A stretch of 38,966 nucleotides of DNA from an uncultured Roseateles sp. (GTDB taxonomy: Bacteria > Pseudomonadota > Gammaproteobacteria > Burkholderiales > Burkholderiaceae_C), in NCBI RefSeq assembly GCF_913777145.1, contig NZ_CAJYPS010000005.1, positions 1 through 38,966 on the forward strand, read 5' to 3'. Positions 33,904 through 38,966 of the stretch are shown one piece after another (the first letter of the stretch is position 1; each line of letters begins with the position of its first letter). The notes under the pieces are model-generated. The model was not told the DNA's origin. It did not search any database and worked only from the letters and a program-made list of their open reading frames with translations. The position numbers and the translations under genes were made by a program.

Positions 33904-34373
33904 GGTTTCAGCGGGATGGGCGTGTCGCGCGCCACCGGCACCGCGGTCACGCTGTTCTGGGGTGAACCGTCCACCAGGCGGTCGGAGTAGGTCAGGTAGA
34001 CCAGCGTGTTGCGCTTGGCGTCCACCATGCGGACGATGCGCAGCCGCTTGAACACCAGCGAGATGCGCTCGCTGAACACCTCCTCCTGCGCCGGCAGCGG
34101 CTGCTTGATGCGCAGCGGCCCGACCTGGCGGCAGGCGATGGAGGCCTCGGCCTTGTCCTCGGCCAGGCCCATCGCGCCCTTGAGGCCGCCGGTCTTGGCG
34201 CGCGACACATAGCAGGCCACGCCCTCCACCTTGGGATCGTCATGCACATCGACCACGATCTTGTGGTCCGGCCCCAGCAGCTTGAACGCGGTGTCCACCG
34301 AGCCGACGGGCTCGGCTCGCAGCGGGGCGGCCAGGGCCGCGAGAAACAGGGGCAGCAGCAGGCGTGTCGTCAT
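33900..34373 (-). CDS. creA: CreA family periplasmic protein
   Basis: A 157-aa protein, the same length as E. coli CreA. A signal peptide ([18 protein letters not shown], cleavage about 20) precedes the family blocks [51 protein letters not shown] and [18 protein letters not shown]. Two Cys could form a disulfide. The biochemical function of CreA is not established. The ATG at 34373 is preferred over upstream in-frame starts: TAGACT lies 7 nt before it, a leaderless-type promoter. Its stop overlaps the GTG of the degenerate GGDEF gene. Confidence 0.95.
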   Translation of the reverse strand: MTTRLLLPLFLAALAAPLRAEPVGSVDTAFKLLGPDHKIVVDVHDDPKVEGVACYVSRAKTGGLKGAMGLAEDKAEASIACRQVGPLRIKQPLPAQEEVFSERISLVFKRLRIVRMVDAKRNTLVYLTYSDRLVDGSPQNSVTAVPVARDTPIPLKP

Positions 34374-34380
34374 GCGGACC

Positions 34381-34386
34381 AGTCTA
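34381..34386 (-). promoter_or_regulatory. creA -10-like TAGACT, leaderless spacing
   Basis: On the minus strand CTAGACTGG places TAGACT 7 nt before the creA ATG, exactly as at padR. No ribosome binding site fits between them, so transcription probably begins at the start codon. The -35 region is weak. Confidence 0.5.
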
Positions 34387-34510
34387 GCGAAGCCGCCTGT
34401 CCCCTGAGAGGGGGGCAACGCGTGGCAGCTTTGCCGCATGGGGCAGACCCGCGGCCCAGTGGCCGGGGGCCGCGCCTACACTGGATGCAATTTGTTACGC
34501 GGGCTGCGAC

Positions 34511-35707
34511 ATGGCGCTGCACGTTCCCACCCTGCTGCTGCTGCTGGTCATGGGCTTTGGCCTGCTGACAGTGCAGCTGGCCGTGGCCCGCCGGGGCCAG
34601 CTGCACCAGGGCGAGCTGCAGCTGGTGGGTTGCGGCGCGGCCAGTTTCTTCGCGGGTTTCATCGCGTTCGGGTTGCAGGCCTGGACCACCCACTGGCTGA
34701 CCAGCCTGCTGGGCAACCTGCTGGTGGTGTCGGGCATAGGCTGCTTCGCCGCCGCGGTCTATCGCTTCACGCTGAACCGCGACCTGCCCCAGGCCTACCG
34801 CTGGCTGCTGTGCCTGGGCGCGCTGCCGGTGGTGGTGGTGCTGGCGCTGAGCCTGTCGTGGCGGGTGGCCGTGCTGTCGCTGACCGCGGCCGTTATGCTG
34901 CTGCCGGCCGTGGTGGTGGCGCTGCGCCATGGCTGGCGGGCGGAGCAGTCCTTCCGACTCACCGGCCTGCTGCTGCTGACCGCGTTGATGGCCTCGCTGG
35001 CACGGGCCGGCCATGCGTTGCTGTGGCCCGAGGCCCACGGTGCCCAGCTCAGCGAGGCGTCCACGGTGCCGGCACTGTGGCTGCTGTTGACCTGCACCAG
35101 CCTGATGGGCGCCGGCTTTGGCCTGGTGCTGGCCTGTTTCGAGCGCCTGGCCAGCCAGATGTGCGAGCTGGCCTCGGTGGACGGGCTCACCGGCTGCCTC
35201 AACCACAACACCACGGTGTCGCTGCTGGCCCATGCGCTGGAGCGCGGCCGGCGCGACGGCCAGCCGGTGGGTTTCGTGATGCTGGACCTGGACCACTTCA
35301 AGAACGTCAACGACCGCCACGGCCATGCGGTGGGCGACCGCGTGCTGCGGGCGTTCGCGAGCGCGGTGCGCGAGCGCCTGCGTGGCTCCGATGTGCTGGG
35401 CCGGCTGGGTGGCGAGGAGTTCGGCCTGGTGTTGCCGGCCACCAGTGCGGGCGGCGCGCGTCATCTGGCGGAGCAGATCCGCCAGGCGGTGGAGTCGCTG
35501 GAAACGCCCGGCGACGCCGGCCAGCTGCTGCGCGTGACCGTGTCGGCCGGCGTGGCGGTGGCCGAGCCCTCGCGCGGCGACTCGGCCGAGGCGCTGATGC
35601 AACTGGCCGACAAGGCGCTCTACCAGGCCAAGCAGAAGGGCCGCAACCGCGTGGTCGTTGCGGACGACTGGATGCGCAATTCCTCGCTGCAGGCGGTGCT
35701 GGCCTGA
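34511..35707 (+). CDS. Membrane diguanylate cyclase (intact GGEEF)
   Basis: A 398-aa protein with about six membrane helices (5-215) and a C-terminal GGDEF domain starting at ASVDGLTGCLNHNTTVSLL. It makes c-di-GMP from two GTP. Catalytic features are complete: LDLDHFKNVNDRHGHAVGDRVL for metal and guanine binding, and GGEEF at 300-304. The product-inhibition I-site R291-G-S-D294 is intact. The sensing part has no named domain that I recognise; the signal is likely membrane-borne. TACACT (34477-34482, context CTACACTGG) is a possible -10, 28 nt before the ATG. It is divergent from creA. Confidence 0.93.
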   Translation: MALHVPTLLLLLVMGFGLLTVQLAVARRGQLHQGELQLVGCGAASFFAGFIAFGLQAWTTHWLTSLLGNLLVVSGIGCFAAAVYRFTLNRDLPQAYRWLLCLGALPVVVVLALSLSWRVAVLSLTAAVMLLPAVVVALRHGWRAEQSFRLTGLLLLTALMASLARAGHALLWPEAHGAQLSEASTVPALWLLLTCTSLMGAGFGLVLACFERLASQMCELASVDGLTGCLNHNTTVSLLAHALERGRRDGQPVGFVMLDLDHFKNVNDRHGHAVGDRVLRAFASAVRERLRGSDVLGRLGGEEFGLVLPATSAGGARHLAEQIRQAVESLETPGDAGQLLRVTVSAGVAVAEPSRGDSAEALMQLADKALYQAKQKGRNRVVVADDWMRNSSLQAVLA

Positions 35708-35751
35708 GCCCGGGCGTGCTGCGGGGCTGTCGGCGTCGGGGGTGCAGGCCC

Positions 35752-35757
35752 TAGACT
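35752..35757 (+). promoter_or_regulatory. -10-like TAGACT before the lytic transglycosylase gene
   Basis: CTAGACTGG, identical in sequence to the creA element, lies 34 nt upstream of the ATG at 35792. Unlike creA this leaves a normal-length leader. Confidence 0.4.
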
Positions 35758-35791
35758 GGCAGCCGGCCGCCCTGCTGCCAAAGTTCCTGCC

Positions 35792-36760
35792 ATGCCTGCC
35801 CGCCTGCTGTCATCCCTCCTGTTGCTGTGCTGCGGTCTTGCCGCGGCGCAGCAGCCGCCCGTGCTGACGCTGGAACAGCTGCCCCGCCCCAGCGCCCCGC
35901 CGGCGGAGGCCGGGCCGGTCGTGCCCTCGCAGGTGCTGCGCTGGCGCGAGGAGGCGCAGCGGCTGGAGTATGGCGACGGCGTGCCGCGCGACCCGGTGGC
36001 CGCCGCGCGCCTGTACTGCCGCGCCGCCCGCTATGGTGACGCCGAGGCCCAGTACGCGCTGGCCTGGATGCTGACGAATGCGCGCGGCATCCAGCGCAAC
36101 GACGCCGAGGCAGCGCACTACTTTGCAGCGGCGGCCGAGCAGGGCATGGCGCAGGCGCAGAACATGCTGGAGCGCCTGGGCGGCACGCCGCTGGGCGACC
36201 CGCCGGCCTGTCTGCGTCCGCCCGAGGCCGAGACGCCGCGGCCCGCGCCGGCTCTCACGCGGCAGCTGGCCCGGGTGCAGATGATCCCGGCGCTGCCGCC
36301 GCCCCCCCAGGCGCCCGAGCCCATCGTGCGCTTCGTGAACCTGGTGGCGCCCGAGTACAAGCTGTCGCCCGCGCTGGTGCTGGCGGTGATGGCCACCGAG
36401 TCCAACTTCGACCCCCTGGCCCGCTCGCCCAAGAACGCCCAGGGCCTGATGCAGCTGCTGCCCGACACGGCGCTGCGCTTCAAGGCCACCAAGCTCAGCG
36501 ACCCGACCCAGAACATCCGCGCGGGCATGGCCTATCTGCGCTGGCTGCTGGCCTATTTCCAGGGCGACATCTCGCTCGCGCTGGCCGGCTACAACGCCGG
36601 CGAGCGCGCGGTGGACCGTTACCTGGGTGTGCCGCCCTATGCGGAGACGCGCCTCTATGTGCGCAAGATCCTGGCCGCGATAGGCGGGCAGCGCCAGCAC
36701 CCCTTCGACGCCACGGTGGTGGCGCCATCGCCGCTGCTGGCCCGCCTGCGCGGCGGCTGA
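35792..36760 (+). CDS. Lytic transglycosylase with Sel1-like repeats
   Basis: A 322-aa exported protein. The signal peptide (LLSSLLLLCCGLAAAQ) ends near residue 19. Residues about 50-130 form two Sel1-like helix pairs (YGDGVPRDPVAAARLYCRAA and YGDAEAQYALAWMLTNARGI). The SLT domain (about 178-300) has catalytic Glu203 in MATESNFDPLARSPKNAQGL, then MQLLPDTALRF and ALAGYNAGERAVDRY. It cleaves peptidoglycan glycan strands to 1,6-anhydro ends in the periplasm, for wall turnover or for fitting envelope machines. It lies between two diguanylate cyclase genes on the same strand, 12 nt before the second, so co-expression with the latter is likely. Confidence 0.94.
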   Translation: MPARLLSSLLLLCCGLAAAQQPPVLTLEQLPRPSAPPAEAGPVVPSQVLRWREEAQRLEYGDGVPRDPVAAARLYCRAARYGDAEAQYALAWMLTNARGIQRNDAEAAHYFAAAAEQGMAQAQNMLERLGGTPLGDPPACLRPPEAETPRPAPALTRQLARVQMIPALPPPPQAPEPIVRFVNLVAPEYKLSPALVLAVMATESNFDPLARSPKNAQGLMQLLPDTALRFKATKLSDPTQNIRAGMAYLRWLLAYFQGDISLALAGYNAGERAVDRYLGVPPYAETRLYVRKILAAIGGQRQHPFDATVVAPSPLLARLRGG

Positions 36761-36772
36761 GGCGGGCCGGCC

Positions 36773-37924
36773 ATGGAACCGCTGCACGTCGAGACCCTGC
36801 TGAGCGTCTACCAGCTGGTCGCGACGCTGCTGGCGCTTGCCACCGTGGGCGCAGCCTGGCAGATGCAGGGCGCGCGCGGCCTGTGGCTGTGGGCCGGGGC
36901 CTATGCGGTGATCGCGCTGAGCCAGTGGCTGCGGCCCTGGCTGGTCTGGCTGGACGCGCCGCAGGCGCTGCGCTCCATCGGCCATGTGGGCGGCGTGTGG
37001 GCGGCGCTGCTGTCGCTGCTGGCGCTGCGCCGCTTCCTGGGCCAGCCGCTGCGCTGGCCCATGCCGCTCGCGCTGGCGCTGCTGCTGACGCTGGCGTCCT
37101 TCGTCGCCACGGGGCTCAGCGGCCGGCTGTGGCTGTCGCTGTCGCTGACTCAGTTCGGCGTGGGCCTGCTGCTGCTGCCCGCGGCCTGGCTGGCGCTGCA
37201 GGCCTGGCGCGAGCAGCGCAGCCTGGCCCTGGGCCTGATGGCGGCCGAGCTGTGGGCCGGCGTGGGCGTGGGCGTGGCGCGCGGCTTCATGGTCGCGCCC
37301 TGGGTGGTCAGCGAGCGTGCGCAGGCGGTGCACAACAACGCGCTGTGGCTGATGGTGCTGATCGCGCTGATGCTGATGCAGGCGCTGGCGCTGCAGCTGC
37401 TGGTGCAGGAGCAGGCGCTGCGCCAGATCCGCCGCCTGGCTGAGATCGACATGCTGACCGGCCTGCTGAACCGGCGCGGCTTCGAGGAGCGGCTGCGGCG
37501 CCTGCTGCAGCGCGGCGAGGCCGGCTCGCTGGTGCTGGCCGTGCTGGACGTGGACCTGTTCAAGCGCATCAACGACAGCCACGGCCATGCGGCCGGCGAC
37601 GCCGTGCTCAGCGGCATAGGCGAGCGCCTGCGCAGCACGCTGCGCCCCATGGACCTGGCGGTGCGTCTGGGCGGCGAGGAGTTCGCGGTGATCTGGCCCC
37701 AGGTGGAGCCGGGCGGCGAGCAGCGGCTGGCGGAGCGGCTGCGCGAGCTGATCGCGAGCCGGCCCTTCGACACGCCGGCCGGGCCGGTGGCGGTGACCAT
37801 CAGCGTGGGCGTGGCGCGCGCCCGCGATGCCGACGAGGCGCCGGCCGCGCTGTTCAGCCGCGCGGACGCGGCGCTCTACGACGGCAAGGACGCCGGCCGC
37901 AACGCGGTCCGGCTGGCCGGCTGA
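36773..37924 (+). CDS. Membrane diguanylate cyclase (intact GGEEF)
   Basis: A 383-aa protein with six to seven membrane helices (8-210) and a C-terminal GGDEF domain beginning RLAEIDMLTGLLNRRGFEE. The catalytic set is intact: LDVDLFKRINDSHGHAAGD and GGEEF at 300-304, with an I-site R291-P-M-D294 placed exactly as in the other cyclase. The two are probably old paralogues with diverged sensor parts. It starts 12 nt after the transglycosylase stop. Its own stop (TGA) directly abuts the icmF stop on the other strand, leaving no intergenic base. Confidence 0.93.
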   Translation: MEPLHVETLLSVYQLVATLLALATVGAAWQMQGARGLWLWAGAYAVIALSQWLRPWLVWLDAPQALRSIGHVGGVWAALLSLLALRRFLGQPLRWPMPLALALLLTLASFVATGLSGRLWLSLSLTQFGVGLLLLPAAWLALQAWREQRSLALGLMAAELWAGVGVGVARGFMVAPWVVSERAQAVHNNALWLMVLIALMLMQALALQLLVQEQALRQIRRLAEIDMLTGLLNRRGFEERLRRLLQRGEAGSLVLAVLDVDLFKRINDSHGHAAGDAVLSGIGERLRSTLRPMDLAVRLGGEEFAVIWPQVEPGGEQRLAERLRELIASRPFDTPAGPVAVTISVGVARARDADEAPAALFSRADAALYDGKDAGRNAVRLAG

Positions 37925-38966
37925 TCACATCGAGCGGCGGTACTGCCCGCCCACCTCGAACAGCGCGTTCGTGATCTGGCCCAGCGAGCACACGCGCACC
38001 GCGTCCATCAGCACCTCGAACACATTGCGGTTCGCTATCACCGCCTGCTGAAGCCGGGCCAGCATGGCCGGCGCATCGGCCGCGTGGCGGGCGTGGAAGT
38101 CGGCTAGGCGCGTGAGCTGGCTCTGCTTTTCCTCGTCGGTGGAGCGGGCCAGCTCGATGTGCTCGGGCACCGGCTCGCCCCTGGGGTTGCGGAAGGTGTT
38201 CACGCCGATCAGCGGCAGCTCGCCGGTGTGCTTGAGCATCTCGTAGTGCATGCTCTCTTCCTGGATGCGGCCGCGCTGGTAGCCGGTCTCCATCGCGCCC
38301 AGCACGCCACCGCGTTCGCTGATGCGCTCGAACTCCTGCAGCACGGCTTCTTCCACCAGCTCGGTCAGCTCGTCGATGATGAAGGCGCCCTGGTTGGGGT
38401 TCTCGTTCTTCGCCAGGCCCCACTCGCGGTTGATGATCAGCTGTATGGCCATCGCGCGGCGCACGCTGTCCTCGGTCGGCGTGGTGATCGCCTCGTCGAA
38501 GGCATTGGTGTGCAGCGAGTTGCAGTTGTCGTAGATCGCGATCAGCGCCTGCAGTGTGGTGCGGATGTCGTTGAACGCGATCTCCTGCGCATGCAGGCTG
38601 CGGCCCGAGGTCTGCACGTGGTACTTCAGCTTCTGGGAGCGCTCGTTCGCGCCATAGCGGTCGCGCATCGCCACGGCCCAGATGCGGCGCGCGACGCGGC
38701 CCAGCACCGTGTATTCCGGGTCCATGCCGTTGCTGAAGAAGAAGCTCAGGTTGGGCGCGAAGTCGTCGATGTGCATGCCGCGCGCCAGATAGGCCTCCAC
38801 GAAGGTGAAGCCGTTGGAGAGCGTCAGCGCGAGCTGCGAGATCGGGTTGGCCCCGGCCTCGGCGATGTGATAGCCCGAGATGCTCACCGAGTAGAAGTTG
38901 CGCACGTTGTGGTGCACGAAGTACTCGGCGATGTCGCCCATCACCTTCAGCGAGAACTCGGTCGAG
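37925..38966 (-). CDS. icmF: IcmF-type fused isobutyryl-CoA mutase (C-terminal part, continues past window end)
   Basis: The frame is open to the window edge (preceding residues STEFSLKV), so this is the last 347 residues of a longer protein. It is the mutase large-domain part that binds the acyl-CoA and adenosylcobalamin: [40 protein letters not shown] and [20 protein letters not shown]. These continue with [20 protein letters not shown] and the late [20 protein letters not shown]. The end ([20 protein letters not shown]) matches IcmF fusions (B12 domain, G-protein chaperone and mutase in one chain) rather than stand-alone methylmalonyl-CoA mutase. IcmF interconverts isobutyryl-CoA and n-butyryl-CoA. 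The N-terminal domains cannot be seen here. Confidence 0.9.
   Translation of the reverse strand, partial: STEFSLKVMGDIAEYFVHHNVRNFYSVSISGYHIAEAGANPISQLALTLSNGFTFVEAYLARGMHIDDFAPNLSFFFSNGMDPEYTVLGRVARRIWAVAMRDRYGANERSQKLKYHVQTSGRSLHAQEIAFNDIRTTLQALIAIYDNCNSLHTNAFDEAITTPTEDSVRRAMAIQLIINREWGLAKNENPNQGAFIIDELTELVEEAVLQEFERISERGGVLGAMETGYQRGRIQEESMHYEMLKHTGELPLIGVNTFRNPRGEPVPEHIELARSTDEEKQSQLTRLADFHARHAADAPAMLARLQQAVIANRNVFEVLMDAVRVCSLGQITNALFEVGGQYRRSM

Overview
The window is very GC-rich, densely coded DNA from a bacterial chromosome. Gene content and order (purC, purE-purK-Sua5-type tsaC, creA, IcmF-type mutase, AidB-like dehydrogenase, hppD with a divergent Lrp regulator, PEP-CTERM protein, many c-di-GMP proteins) suggest a betaproteobacterium of the Burkholderiales, probably the Rubrivivax/Leptothrix/Roseateles group. 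That placement is inference from gene style; there is no rRNA here. I see no tRNA, CRISPR array, transposase or phage structural gene. Both end genes run off the window.

Layout. 1-9834: the end of a hybrid sensor kinase, then purine synthesis genes (purC; purE-purK-tsaC) interrupted by a helical-repeat protein, a membrane-anchored Ser/Thr kinase and a convergent thioredoxin-TPR chaperone. 9858-16493: an SGNH-type lipoprotein lacking a catalytic His, a FadD ligase, an unknown protein, two convergent overlapping alpha/beta hydrolases, and a membrane protein. 16490-18645: a PadR repressor gene whose start sits beside a perfect 30-bp palindrome, then hppD and a divergent Lrp/AsnC regulator. 18727-21104: ECF sigma and anti-sigma genes, a 272-bp nested inverted-repeat element, and a PEP-CTERM protein whose upstream region repeats the sigma gene's promoter-like motif. 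21121-27157: HDOD protein, two small basic proteins with structured leaders, a DNA-binding-like protein, an EF-G paralogue with altered GTPase motifs, and a secreted M28 peptidase. 27184-31027: a signalling and envelope cluster (secreted Asp/Arg/His-rich protein, CHASE3 histidine kinase, single-domain receiver, BON lipoprotein, LuxR-type regulator, small protein). 31127-38966: AidB-like dehydrogenase, creA with a degenerate GGDEF protein, an active-type diguanylate cyclase, a lytic transglycosylase, a second cyclase, and the end of an IcmF-type mutase.

The most notable non-coding signals are four. (1) The 9-mer TGTAGGACG occurs three times within 2.4 kb, each time upstream of a minus-strand gene of the CHASE3/BON cluster and exactly 46 nt from a TA(C/G)T -10-like element, which suggests a small local regulon. 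(2) GGAAT-N16-CGTC lies before both the ECF operon and the PEP-CTERM gene. (3) The padR palindrome covers the -10 of a promoter that would give a leaderless mRNA. (4) A perfect 12-bp inverted repeat captures the start codon of an 83-aa gene with its ribosome binding site in the loop. Several genes also carry a CTA(G/C)A(C/A)T -10-like element, in some cases only 6-9 nt before the ATG.

Enzymes with changed key residues recur: a GAERF 'GGDEF' protein with an intact I-site, an EF-G-like protein with DTPGA instead of DTPGH, and an SGNH protein without its His. These look like proteins kept for binding or regulation rather than for the ancestral catalysis.
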